64,000 nucleotides of DNA from positions 47,659 to 111,658 of the IMG/VR virus record IMGVR_UViG_3300017971_007915. One strand, 5' to 3'. Under the pieces are notes generated by a model. The model was not told where the DNA came from. It searched no databases and saw only the letters and a list, made by a program, of their open reading frames with translations. The position numbers were made by a program, and so were the translations under genes. Positions 26,478 through 35,894 of the stretch are shown here, piece after piece; the stretch's first letter is position 1; each line of letters begins with the position of its first letter. Source of the DNA: a virus.

Positions 26478-29400
26478 TTATTTTTCTTCCTCACCTTGTT
26501 GTACAAAATCTTTAATATAGGCATAGAGTGGTAATTCTAATTCCCAACCAATATCTATACTAAATTTATCAACATTTCTATCATCTAATGGTGTTATTCT
26601 ATCAATAGTAATACCACTAGATACAACAATATCTATTAATTGAACATAAAGAGATTTATCTCTTCCTATAAGTTTATTTCTTTCGTACAATGAAGCAGCA
26701 TCTCCAATTTCTGTTTCAGAAGGTGTCCTTTTTCCTAACGGTTTATCTGTTTTTTTGCCTTCCGTTGCTTTAGGTGCATAAACACCTTGTATTCCATAAA
26801 CTTTCCAACATGCTAAACGATGTTCTTCTTTTTTCTTTTTAATATCATTATCTATATTTTTTAAAGCTATTTTATCTTGTTTTAAATACCTACTGGTTTG
26901 TTTTACATGTCTTAATATTTCAGCAGAGTTATATTCTTCCAATAATTTTAATGCATCTTCAGAATTTGTAATGTCAATTTGTTTCATCTCTTTTTTCTCT
27001 AATAAATCATCTAAACTTATCTCTAATTTTATTATATTATCTAGAGCTATTTGAATTGTTCTACAAATTGCTATTAAATCAACACCGACACTTGAAACCT
27101 GTTGAAGAGTATCTGGATAATCTTTAGCTATAGGATCAGTTGTAGAAGACCCTTTACTCCTAACAACATTATCTGACACTCCTTTTTTATCATATTCCAT
27201 ATGTCCTATCCAATCGTGAGCACAGTAAAGTCCTCCAGCAAATCCTGCACCACTTAATTGAAAAACAGAACTTCCAATTTCTCCGCCAACTCTACCACCT
27301 ATAGCATTACCTACTGCACCCCCCATAGCACCAAATCCACCACTTACAATTCCTTTTGAGAATTGATTCATTTCAGATATGGATTTGTAATAACTAATAG
27401 CAGCTTTTCCAAAATAACTATTTTTAATATTACCAGAAAGTGTATCTAATTCGCCTAAAGAATAGTTATATGTCAATGAATTTTTTCTAATATATGTTAA
27501 ATCTAAAGATGTCTGAAAATCAGAACCGATACTATAACTCAAACTAAATTTTTCTAACAATCCTATTGAATCTTTTCTTTCACAGTAATAAGGTCTATTT
27601 AACATTAATTCTGGTCTTCCTATTATATCCATATGAATAACATGAGACCTCCCAAATAATCTATTAAAACTTGTTACTGCATACCTCTGTGCTTCAGCAC
27701 CATTATCTATCATATTATTTCTTATTACTGGACCAGCATTATAACCATATCTTCTAACCATATCGGTTCTTGGATTATAATAACCAGATTTTTCTAAATC
27801 TCTTAATCTACCCAATGTTAACATAGTACCTGTTTTAAATAGTTTTGTATTGGCTTTTTGTATTCCAAGAGTTGTAAATTCTTCAAATTTTTCTTTTAGT
27901 GTTGTTCCTACTGCTAATATATGAACTTCATACATATCTAATAATTCAGTTGCAACTTTTTGTTTTGTTCCAGCATCTACAAAACTATTTGTTATATTTG
28001 TAGAATTAGCTTTTTGATTGCTTGTGGATATAGAAGAATCAGAATTGGCCACAAACCAACTTTTTAATTGATCTGTTTTTTTTAATTCGACAGTTTTACT
28101 TGCTGTTGTTAGAGTTCCTTTTTTTTGAGACTGTGTTCTTTCTAAAAGATTTAATGTTTCTGGACATAATCCATTTAATATTCTATATTGTCCTCTAGTA
28201 AACCCTTCTAAACCATATCTGTTATTTCTATCTTCTGCTATTTGACCATAAATCGTCCCATTTGTATCAGACCTAACATCAGAACATAAAAGAGTTCTCC
28301 ATAAAAATCGTTCATCATATTTATCAATAGCCAAATCATAAAAATAATTAACGGTATCTTGAAAAAAAACTTGAATAGTTGTATTCATTTGATTTTTGAA
28401 AAAATCACTTTTTAAAAGCTTAAAATAATCTTCTTTTAATTGTTGTACTCTTTCTGTAATCCATACAGGAGAGACATTAAAATCGCTTCTTCTTATTTTA
28501 TACCCAAAACCATCTGCTAAATATACTCCTGGTGTAAAACCTCTTTTCTTTTTAGGATCATATATTGATTGACCAGAAAGTAATGCTATATTTTGTTCTG
28601 AAAAAGGTTTTAATGCACTTTCTTCTATACCCCCTCTTCCACTAACAGAACCTATAACAGTTATATGGGTTTTTATATTTTCGGGTTTAAAAGTAAAGGT
28701 ACATCTTATTCTATCTTTTTCCATAATGAAAAATGGATGATTAGCTTTTGGATTAAACATATAAGCTCTGTCTTTTCTTTCTCTTTTAAGTCCAGAATAT
28801 TCACTAGCATCTATTGATCTAAATCTTATTTCTTTTTCTTTTATGATAATTGACCTGCTCTCTACTTTACCTATTTTAGTAATATCTTTTGCTAAAACAT
28901 AGTCGGTAGGATGAGAGTCATACATTTCTGGTTCTATAAAAATGTCCCCCATAGGAGATGTGTAAAATTTGAATTCTATAGCAGAACATATTTCTTTTAA
29001 AGCTTCATAGCTTGTTGTTGTTGCTTCTTTTTGTAATTGAAGTTGTCCTATTGCTGTTGCAATTAATCCTTTATTCTTATCCATAAATTTAGTAGGCATT
29101 ACAACAAAAGTTCTTGGTCTAAATAAGTTTATGTTGCTACCTTTAGTTTCCTCGTTTCCTCCTGGTCTATATTCTGTAGGACTTCCAGCTACAAGTTCTC
29201 TTATTTTTTCATTAGGGGAAACGTTCAAATTGTCTAGTTTACTGCTTTGTTCAGGTGTTTCTCTCCAAATAGAGTCTCCTGCAACAGTAAAACACTCTGA
29301 CCAAACATGCCCTAATACATTGAAATAATTCATAAAGTCATAAGTCAAGGCTGGATGTATTCCAGCAATACCTATTGAATTTGTACTTTTACCATCAGCC

Positions 29401-30740
29401 CAACCAGTAAGCTTACTTTCTTTTGCTGGTTTTCCTATTGTGGGTCTTACTTCCCAAAATCTAACAGATGCATTATATCTCAATGCTAACTCTTTTCCAT
29501 CAAATATTGGTAAATCTATTCTATTAAGTTGTGTATATAAAGATAACCATTCTCCAAAAGGATTGGTATTTAATTTACCTCCTTGTGGACTTATTGTGCC
29601 AGAGCTTATAAGATGACCAGCATTTGAAAATGTTGTACCATCGTTTACAAAAACATTTGTATCTTTTTTACCCCATGTTAACATAAAATCATTTTCAGCA
29701 CTTGTAAAACTCCAATCTTTTTTACCTATACTAAAGTTTTGTTCTAACATATCTCTAACTTTGGCAATATCTTTTAAAGAAGCTTCTGATATTTTTGATT
29801 TTAAATTACCTAAATCTCCATAAAGAGGATTGCAGTTTTTAACTTGCATTTTTCTATATGTACTATTAGTACCAAACAATACCATACTAACCGCTCGATC
29901 TAATGTAATTCCTTTTTTACCCCAAGCTTTATCACGAATATTAAATTTCATTTTTTGATGTATATTTCTAGTAGCAGTTTCATAATTTCCAGCATTTATT
30001 AAAGAACCTTGTTTAACATACTTATCTCTTTTAAGAAAATAAAGAATATCTTCACAATGAAGATCTAATGTCATATCTTGTCCAAACGTATCAGCATCAT
30101 CCCAACTAACAAGCACGCCAGTAAAAGCAAAATACCAATAAGGACTAAACCGTCCTTTCATAAAAACCATAACAGGATCTCTATAATCAAATACTAAATC
30201 ACCTACTCTTTTATCAATACCACTAAAATATTTAGTTTCAAACGCCATTCGTGTAACATTAAAAGGATACGGAACATTAGGATTCCCTGCTGAAAACCAA
30301 CCAGCTACTTGATTATATTGATTTAGATAATCTTTTTTTAGAAACATCTTCATCATATCTGGTCTGATTGGTTTAATTCTTTTAAATTGATCATATTCGT
30401 AAGTTGCTAAAATATCTTTATCTTCTCTCCAATTTTTAGACAAATCAGCTTTGCTTATTTCGTATTTTCCTCTTGGGTTGGATAATCTTATTCGGCAAGT
30501 ATTACCGCTTAAACTATTATCAACAGTAACAGATTCAATATCTTTTGAAACATCAGCACCAAAAATAAAAACTCTACATTCTGGTACTAAATCTATAATA
30601 GAAACCCCATCATCACGAACTCTTTCAAATTCTGACGCATCATAAGAAACTCCGCCACCAGGAAATGTTCCAAAGACACTCCCCCTATCTACATCTCCCT
30701 TTGTTTGAAAAATTCTCTCTGTTCCAACTCTAACACCCAT
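26478..30740 (-). CDS. Very large baseplate hub-like protein
   Basis: 1420 residues, the largest gene of the window. The N-terminal region (VPECRVFIFGADVSKDIESV, then RIRLSNPRGKYEI) resembles the start of tail hub/late-control-D-like proteins, which bind a protein partner through beta domains. Around 1100-1160 is a Gly/Ala-rich segment (GAMGGAVGNAIGGRVGGEIG) that could insert in a membrane or form a flexible linker. The C-terminal 250 residues are helical and charged. It shares one base with the gene before it. Role as hub is inferred from position and size, and enzymatic motifs were not found. Confidence 0.72.
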   Translation of the reverse strand: MGVRVGTERIFQTKGDVDRGSVFGTFPGGGVSYDASEFERVRDDGVSIIDLVPECRVFIFGADVSKDIESVTVDNSLSGNTCRIRLSNPRGKYEISKADLSKNWREDKDILATYEYDQFKRIKPIRPDMMKMFLKKDYLNQYNQVAGWFSAGNPNVPYPFNVTRMAFETKYFSGIDKRVGDLVFDYRDPVMVFMKGRFSPYWYFAFTGVLVSWDDADTFGQDMTLDLHCEDILYFLKRDKYVKQGSLINAGNYETATRNIHQKMKFNIRDKAWGKKGITLDRAVSMVLFGTNSTYRKMQVKNCNPLYGDLGNLKSKISEASLKDIAKVRDMLEQNFSIGKKDWSFTSAENDFMLTWGKKDTNVFVNDGTTFSNAGHLISSGTISPQGGKLNTNPFGEWLSLYTQLNRIDLPIFDGKELALRYNASVRFWEVRPTIGKPAKESKLTGWADGKSTNSIGIAGIHPALTYDFMNYFNVLGHVWSECFTVAGDSIWRETPEQSSKLDNLNVSPNEKIRELVAGSPTEYRPGGNEETKGSNINLFRPRTFVVMPTKFMDKNKGLIATAIGQLQLQKEATTTSYEALKEICSAIEFKFYTSPMGDIFIEPEMYDSHPTDYVLAKDITKIGKVESRSIIIKEKEIRFRSIDASEYSGLKRERKDRAYMFNPKANHPFFIMEKDRIRCTFTFKPENIKTHITVIGSVSGRGGIEESALKPFSEQNIALLSGQSIYDPKKKRGFTPGVYLADGFGYKIRRSDFNVSPVWITERVQQLKEDYFKLLKSDFFKNQMNTTIQVFFQDTVNYFYDLAIDKYDERFLWRTLLCSDVRSDTNGTIYGQIAEDRNNRYGLEGFTRGQYRILNGLCPETLNLLERTQSQKKGTLTTASKTVELKKTDQLKSWFVANSDSSISTSNQKANSTNITNSFVDAGTKQKVATELLDMYEVHILAVGTTLKEKFEEFTTLGIQKANTKLFKTGTMLTLGRLRDLEKSGYYNPRTDMVRRYGYNAGPVIRNNMIDNGAEAQRYAVTSFNRLFGRSHVIHMDIIGRPELMLNRPYYCERKDSIGLLEKFSLSYSIGSDFQTSLDLTYIRKNSLTYNYSLGELDTLSGNIKNSYFGKAAISYYKSISEMNQFSKGIVSGGFGAMGGAVGNAIGGRVGGEIGSSVFQLSGAGFAGGLYCAHDWIGHMEYDKKGVSDNVVRSKGSSTTDPIAKDYPDTLQQVSSVGVDLIAICRTIQIALDNIIKLEISLDDLLEKKEMKQIDITNSEDALKLLEEYNSAEILRHVKQTSRYLKQDKIALKNIDNDIKKKKEEHRLACWKVYGIQGVYAPKATEGKKTDKPLGKRTPSETEIGDAASLYERNKLIGRDKSLYVQLIDIVVSSGITIDRITPLDDRNVDKFSIDIGWELELPLYAYIKDFVQQGEEEK

Positions 30741-31492
30741 TAAGAACCGCCCCTTAAAACACTTCCTACAACAGAACCTTTACCACTACTTCCAAACATA
30801 CTTAATTTTCTATCAAGTAATGTTACTGGAACTATATTTTCTATGGTGAATTCAAAATCATAAGAGATTGTTTGAACATCATCTGAAGTTTCTGGAACAT
30901 CAAATTTTGTATAATATCCTTCACAAATAACTCCATCTGGATATTGTTTTGTATATATTTTAATCATTTTCATATTATAATGCTCAACTCCTTGACTATC
31001 TATGAAATACATTGGTTCTTCAGCAATATCCCTTAACCTATTTAAGAATACTCTTGGGGAATTGTTAGTATTATCACTTTGTAATCCACCTCTGCTTTTA
31101 GGACTCCATCTTTCAAAATTTGTTTTACCTCCAACCTCTGTATCATTTGGGTTATATTTATATCCTGTTAATGCTAAAAATGAATGACCAAAACTATCTC
31201 CATCAACTTGAGAAGGTATTCCTACCCAACCACATTGACCAGATACTGACATTTTTGGGGTATCTTTTCTATAATGATAAGTAACAATTGAACCTGCGGT
31301 GTGTTGAGGCTTTTGTATAAAGTTAGTACTTATAGTAACTTTTTCTGGATTAATCCACATCTCATACCAACTAAAAGCGGATTGCAAAATATTTCCTGCA
31401 ATCCCTCCTAGTTTAACACCTCCAAGTATTCCACTTGTTGTTTTTTCTTGTGTCATTTTTGATGAAAATTGAAACGGTGTTAGTCCTGCCAT
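30740..31492 (-). CDS. Tail hub/baseplate adaptor-like protein
   Basis: 250 residues. SWYEMWINPEKVTISTNFIQ, then GSIVTYHYRKDTPKMSVSG and later MYFIDSQGVEHYNMKMIKIY and YDFEFTIENI, is the pattern of proteins that follow the tape measure in contractile phages and connect tube to hub. There is no LysM motif, although many members carry one. It lies between tape measure and large hub gene, one base from the latter. Exact structural position not determined. Confidence 0.7.
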   Translation of the reverse strand: MAGLTPFQFSSKMTQEKTTSGILGGVKLGGIAGNILQSAFSWYEMWINPEKVTISTNFIQKPQHTAGSIVTYHYRKDTPKMSVSGQCGWVGIPSQVDGDSFGHSFLALTGYKYNPNDTEVGGKTNFERWSPKSRGGLQSDNTNNSPRVFLNRLRDIAEEPMYFIDSQGVEHYNMKMIKIYTKQYPDGVICEGYYTKFDVPETSDDVQTISYDFEFTIENIVPVTLLDRKLSMFGSSGKGSVVGSVLRGGS

Positions 31493-31503
31493 ATATTAAT
31501 CTC

Positions 31504-33951
31504 CTATGCGTGTTGACGAACAAGATGTGTTCTTAATTTATTTGCTATTGTATCTGGATCTGAATCTGGTATTTGTAAGTAAATATTTGTAATGTTTCCT
31601 GCTTTTGTAACTTCTGTTTTTTCTCCTAATCCCCCTCTAGCACCTTCTTTTGATGTTACATCAACATTTCTTTTACTGTATACATACATTTCATTGTTTA
31701 ATAGCTCACCGTCTTCTATTATTGCTGGAACACCACCTTTTATTGTACCACCTCCGTGTTTTGTATCCACCCCCCACCCAGTTCTTGTCTTGAAACCTTT
31801 TTTACCTTGTTTTAATATATAATCACCAACACCAACCTTTTTAGTGAGGTCTTCCATGCCTTTTTTTATACTTAATGCACTTTGTTTGAGAGTATTTCCA
31901 ACATCTATATTTTGTTTAAAACTCTTTAAATCCATATCGGCACCTTTTTTTGCTTTGTCTATGTAATCAGACCATTTTTCCATAACATTCTTTTCGCTAG
32001 AGAACCATTTTGATGGGCTAAATACTCTCATCATTGTTCCAGCCAATTTAACAATACCTCCCGCAACCCATAATAGAGTAGGTTTTATAAATTTCCATAT
32101 AACACCTATAATTGTAAAAACACTCATCATTATTCTCATTATAAGTCTTTGGATTTGCTCACCCCTTTCTTGAATAGATAGAGTTCTTTCCTGAATTTGT
32201 TTCGTTGTCATTAATTTTTTTTGAACTCTTGAGTCTTTTGCTAAAGATTTAAAATTATCTGTTTGCATCATTGTTATTCTTAATTGTTCGTCATCTACTC
32301 CAAACAATTCTTTTAACATTTTATTTTGAGTTATGAAAGCCTCTCCTTCACTCATACCTTTAGTAGCATCTCTAACATAGCTCATCATAGATTCCATTTT
32401 AGTTGCATATACATCTGTTGTTTTTGTTCCTTCAAGTCCTTTTAAAACACCTTCTTTTGTAAAACCCATTCCCGTTGCTGTTTTATATCCAAATCGTGAT
32501 GCAACAATTCCTCTACCAACACTCATTTCCTTTCCTGTTTCTTTTCTATATTTCTCTCCATACATTCTTATTCCCATAAAGGCGTGCATACTATAATCCC
32601 ATTTCTTTCCAAGAGTAGACATACCAGTAACTAATTTAGATAAACTGTCCCTTAAACTGATGCCCCAACCAGCTAAGTCTTTTTGTTTTTTAGCTAACAT
32701 GTTTGTTACATTAGCAACTGAACGCATATCAACATTCATCATCCTAGCCTGTACTGATGCATCTGCAATTGCTTTTGAAAATTGTGTGGTTGATATTCCG
32801 GTAATCTTAGCCATTTTATCAGCCATTCCAAACATTGTTGACATATTTCTCATTGCTTTTGAAGCATCTCCTGCGGATATCAGCATTTGCTCAAAATATT
32901 GTCGTGTTTGTGATGATGATAACTGCATTGTTTGACCTATTCTATACATTTGTGTTGCCATTGCAGTATTAGCTCTAGTACCTGTTTCTATAAATGCTGA
33001 TGACCATTCTTCAGCTCTTTTTCTAATTCCCCCAGTAGCTTTCATCATACCACTAAATAAATCTGCTCCACCACCTGCTCCAGTTCGTGCTTTAGCAAGA
33101 ATATCAACTTTTTGTTTAGCAATCCAGTCTCCCAATGACATCATATACATCTTTACTGCCATTGTACCAAATGTTCCTATAAGATCTCCTAACATACCAC
33201 CAAAAAGTGGTATTTTTTTTGCTAATCCAGAAAAGAAATCTATTGTTCCTTGATTAAGTCCTTGCAATCCGCCATCCCAAGCTTTGTGCATTAAATCCAT
33301 AAATGTTGTAATTACTTTTGTTACCATTTTTGGTAAGAAAGTAATTGTACGAATAATTGCATCAATTACTAATTTCATTACATTTGCTACTGTGGATACT
33401 ATTCCACCAACTCCTGGAATATTTTCTCCTAATTTTCCTATAACACTAAGAGGCCCCTTTCCAGGTGGTCCCCCTGGACCACCTGGACCACCTCCTACAA
33501 ATTTAGAAATCCTTTCGAGTCTTGCTTTTTTCTTTTCTATTTCGTAAGTCTTTTCCATAATTCTTAATCTATCTTCTTCTTTTTGTAACTGTTCTTTATT
33601 TATTCCATCTATAGTTTTTAATTCTGCTTTTTGCTTTTTTAATTTTGCTATGGCTTTGTCCATAGTTATGCCTTCTTCTTTCATTATTCTAGAAATTTGA
33701 GATTCAACTTTTAACTGTGCTAGATAAAAGCTTTTAGCCTCACGAGCCATATCTTTATCATAGCCCATAATTTTGGCAGCTTTTTCTTTATCCGCTCCAG
33801 AAATATCTCCTAAATCTGCCATGTCTCTATGAAGACCATACGTCTCTGCTCTAGTACCTCTTGCAGTTTCAGAGGCGGCCTCCTTTCGAGATTCCTTTAT
33901 ACCTTCTAAATATTTCAATATGGAATCGGTTAATTTATCTAAATCTGCCAT
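31504..33951 (-). CDS. Tail tape measure protein
   Basis: 815 residues. N-terminal 160 residues are charged coiled coil (KKARLERISKF), followed by a Gly/Pro run (GGGPGGPGGPPGKGP), long hydrophobic stretches (about 180-290 and again near 615-650, IMMSVFTIIGVIWKFIKPTL) and a more polar tail. Length, position after the frameshifting chaperone genes and this composition fit a tape measure, which sets tail length and crosses the host membrane. At roughly 1.5 angstrom per residue, it predicts a tail near 120 nm (inference). No lysozyme or peptidase domain was seen. Confidence 0.85.
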   Translation of the reverse strand: MADLDKLTDSILKYLEGIKESRKEAASETARGTRAETYGLHRDMADLGDISGADKEKAAKIMGYDKDMAREAKSFYLAQLKVESQISRIMKEEGITMDKAIAKLKKQKAELKTIDGINKEQLQKEEDRLRIMEKTYEIEKKKARLERISKFVGGGPGGPGGPPGKGPLSVIGKLGENIPGVGGIVSTVANVMKLVIDAIIRTITFLPKMVTKVITTFMDLMHKAWDGGLQGLNQGTIDFFSGLAKKIPLFGGMLGDLIGTFGTMAVKMYMMSLGDWIAKQKVDILAKARTGAGGGADLFSGMMKATGGIRKRAEEWSSAFIETGTRANTAMATQMYRIGQTMQLSSSQTRQYFEQMLISAGDASKAMRNMSTMFGMADKMAKITGISTTQFSKAIADASVQARMMNVDMRSVANVTNMLAKKQKDLAGWGISLRDSLSKLVTGMSTLGKKWDYSMHAFMGIRMYGEKYRKETGKEMSVGRGIVASRFGYKTATGMGFTKEGVLKGLEGTKTTDVYATKMESMMSYVRDATKGMSEGEAFITQNKMLKELFGVDDEQLRITMMQTDNFKSLAKDSRVQKKLMTTKQIQERTLSIQERGEQIQRLIMRIMMSVFTIIGVIWKFIKPTLLWVAGGIVKLAGTMMRVFSPSKWFSSEKNVMEKWSDYIDKAKKGADMDLKSFKQNIDVGNTLKQSALSIKKGMEDLTKKVGVGDYILKQGKKGFKTRTGWGVDTKHGGGTIKGGVPAIIEDGELLNNEMYVYSKRNVDVTSKEGARGGLGEKTEVTKAGNITNIYLQIPDSDPDTIANKLRTHLVRQHA

Positions 33952-33960
33952 ATAAATCTC

Positions 33961-34386
33961 CTATAAGCTTATTGCTGCTCCTGAAAAATTCTCTAACATT
34001 TCTTTATATTTTTCTTTAGGAATAAGAACATTTCCATTAGCATCAATAAGTCCAAGGTTATCATCATAACGAGTATCTGCAACTGCATGACTAACCCTAG
34101 TCTTACCATCTTGATAGCTAACGTCAAGAGGTTCTCCTGCTTTCTTCTTTTTCTCCATCTGCTCTTTCATACTTCGATACTGCTTATATATTTCGGGCTT
34201 AATTAATTGACCTATTAATTCAGCTTGTGGTTCTAAAGCTTCTTTCCAATTGACGTTATGTTGCATTCTTATCATATAAAACGACAAAAACCAATAATGG
34301 ATGGGTAATCTTTTAACCTCTTCGGAGTATGGATTCCATTTATTGTAAAGACAGACGTAGTATCTTACGAAATTCTCGTCACCCAC
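33961..34386 (-). CDS. Tail assembly chaperone, downstream (-1 frame) domain
   Basis: The frame shown starts at a GTG, but no ribosome binding site precedes it. It is open upstream without a stop to the slippery heptamer at 34431-34437, so it is most probably made only as a -1 frameshift extension: 15 linker codons (LLSHPSENWEDCINL) then these 141 residues, giving a fusion of about 394 residues. It contains helical RYYVCLYNKWNPYSEEVKRL and a Lys-rich MEKKKKAGE. This mirrors lambda gpG-gpT and related chaperones that guide tube assembly on the tape measure. Confidence 0.85.
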   Translation of the reverse strand: MGDENFVRYYVCLYNKWNPYSEEVKRLPIHYWFLSFYMIRMQHNVNWKEALEPQAELIGQLIKPEIYKQYRSMKEQMEKKKKAGEPLDVSYQDGKTRVSHAVADTRYDDNLGLIDANGNVLIPKEKYKEMLENFSGAAISL

Positions 34387-34424
34387 CAGGTTGATACAAT
34401 CTTCCCAGTTTTCTGATGGGTGAC

Positions 34425-35144
34425 TTAGGAGTTTTTTAACTCTTCAATCGCAGCTCCTCGTCTTTCTTCCATTTCGAGATATTTCTCGTATAGAATATCT
34501 ATAACATTTGGAGGTAACGCTTCTAAGTATGCTCGCAAAGCTCTTCTTACAGCCACGTGATATTCCATTCTATTCATATTAAAATCTGAAAGTTTGATGT
34601 CTTCAAACCATTCATAAACAGAAACATCATCTATAGCCTCTAAAGAATAAATAATAGTACCAAACATTACAGACATCACCCTACCGGATTGAGTGGATAG
34701 GGTGTCTTTAACTTCATCTAGAGATAAAAGAGTATCACCCTGATCTAAAGCTCTTAAAGTCCACTTATGCCCAAAAATATCAAAATCCTCTGTATGTTCT
34801 CCTTTTGAGATAAGTTGTTTTAAAACTTCTTTAGGATTTTTTGGAGCACCTTGAAATTTTGTTTTCTGTGCTTCTGCAACATCCCTTCTAATTCTATCTT
34901 CAACAGTATCAATCTTATTCATAGTCTGATCTACTTTCTGATTGATTTGTGCCCTCCTTTCAGCATTAGGAAGTTGTTCTGTTGTGTGTAAATCAGGAAT
35001 AGGACTTCCCATATTTTGTTGAGGTATTGTTGTAGCAATAGGTTGTTGTGGAGGTTGGTTATTCATTTGATCAGAAGTTAATAAATCTCCACTGTGTATA
35101 CCTTGCCCTTGTACGGGATTTCCCGTATTCTCTTTTGGTTTCAT
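34425..35144 (-). CDS. Tail assembly chaperone, upstream (0 frame) product
   Basis: 239 residues. The first 95 are Gln/Pro-rich and disordered (QPPQQPIATTIPQQN), followed by a coiled-coil piece and a folded domain (TEDFDIFGHKWTLRALDQGD, EAIDDVSVYEWFEDIKLSDF, VDILYEKYLEMEERRGAA-like end). It ends 2 codons after the slippery sequence, as in other gpG-type proteins. It is placed between tail tube and tape measure, the conserved site of this chaperone. The ATG follows GGAGACAA with good spacing. Confidence 0.85.
   Translation of the reverse strand: MKPKENTGNPVQGQGIHSGDLLTSDQMNNQPPQQPIATTIPQQNMGSPIPDLHTTEQLPNAERRAQINQKVDQTMNKIDTVEDRIRRDVAEAQKTKFQGAPKNPKEVLKQLISKGEHTEDFDIFGHKWTLRALDQGDTLLSLDEVKDTLSTQSGRVMSVMFGTIIYSLEAIDDVSVYEWFEDIKLSDFNMNRMEYHVAVRRALRAYLEALPPNVIDILYEKYLEMEERRGAAIEELKNS
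34431..34437 (-). other. Programmed -1 frameshift slippery site A AAA AAC
   Basis: On the coding strand the zero frame reads TTA AAA AAC TCC TAA. The heptamer A AAA AAC is a canonical -1 site. A slip at AAA AAC continues as CTC CTA AGT in the frame that runs, without a stop, into the downstream ORF at 34386 (45 bases, 15 codons). The zero-frame stop lies 4 bases downstream of the site. I did not identify a clear stimulatory pseudoknot. Confidence 0.9.
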
Positions 35145-35171
35145 TTCATTTGTCTCCTTAATTTATAAATA

Positions 35172-35189
35172 CCCTAATAATTATTAGGG
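35172..35189 (-). terminator. Perfect palindrome at the tail tube stop codon
   Basis: CCCTAATAATTATTAGGG is an exact 18-base palindrome that contains the TAA stop of the tail tube gene and is followed on the coding strand by TATTTATAA. It can form a 7-bp stem with a 4-base loop. It may act as a weak terminator or RNA end stabiliser that lets the abundant tube mRNA outnumber the chaperone mRNA. The T-run is poor, so partial read-through is expected. Confidence 0.4.
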
Positions 35190-35873
35190 GTTTGCTGCTG
35201 GAGTAAGTTCGCCTGCGGTTAGAGAGTAAGGTCTTAATCTAACAGCAGTAAGTTCTCCATTTTCCAAAATAGGTTCATTTGTTTCTGCTGTTGGAATTTC
35301 TTCTCCCATAGTTGTAAACCAACACTCCTCAAATTTTCTTCCAAATACTGGTGCTCCTGTAACAGGAGAGATGTACATTTGATAAATATCAAAAGGTCTA
35401 ACCTGCTGTATCAATGATACATATCTATTAACATTTACAACATCATTCACTTCAGCATTTGTTGCAACAGGATCAGCATCGTAATTGCCTGCACCACTAA
35501 TCCTTGTTAATGCCGCAAGAAGATTTGAAGTATATAAAGCATATCTTTTGAGAGTTATTTTAATACCATCTATTTTACCTGGAACGCCTTCAACTGGTTC
35601 TCCTGGCCAATAAGATGATTGATGAAAATCAACTCCTCCTAGAGTTGCTTGATTATTAAATGTCCCATCTGGATAAGGTTCTATTTGATGTAATGTTTTT
35701 ACATCTCTGTCTGCCGACCATCCAAACTCTTGGATATATCCAATGGCAAACTGCTGATCACCGATTCTTATTGCCATCGTTATTGATTGTATCGCCACTT
35801 TAGGAATGGAACCCTCAAGATTCGACTTCGTAGTTGCGTAATTTATAGGAAGAACTCTATTTGCGTTTGCCAT
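35184..35873 (-). CDS. Tail tube protein
   Basis: 229 residues. It follows the sheath gene and precedes the chaperone, the invariant place of the tube gene. Features are the early IQSITMAIRIGDQQFAIGYI, the FGWSADRDVKTLHQIEPYPD loop, and a late GRKFEECWFTTMGEEIPTAE with a C-terminal strand, typical of a beta-sandwich tube subunit. The ribosome binding site TTTGGAGGTTTAAGTAAATG is very strong, in line with a major virion protein. No TSTG motif. Confidence 0.85.
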   Translation of the reverse strand: MANANRVLPINYATTKSNLEGSIPKVAIQSITMAIRIGDQQFAIGYIQEFGWSADRDVKTLHQIEPYPDGTFNNQATLGGVDFHQSSYWPGEPVEGVPGKIDGIKITLKRYALYTSNLLAALTRISGAGNYDADPVATNAEVNDVVNVNRYVSLIQQVRPFDIYQMYISPVTGAPVFGRKFEECWFTTMGEEIPTAETNEPILENGELTAVRLRPYSLTAGELTPAANP

Positions 35874-35894
35874 TTACTTAAACCTCCAAAGATA

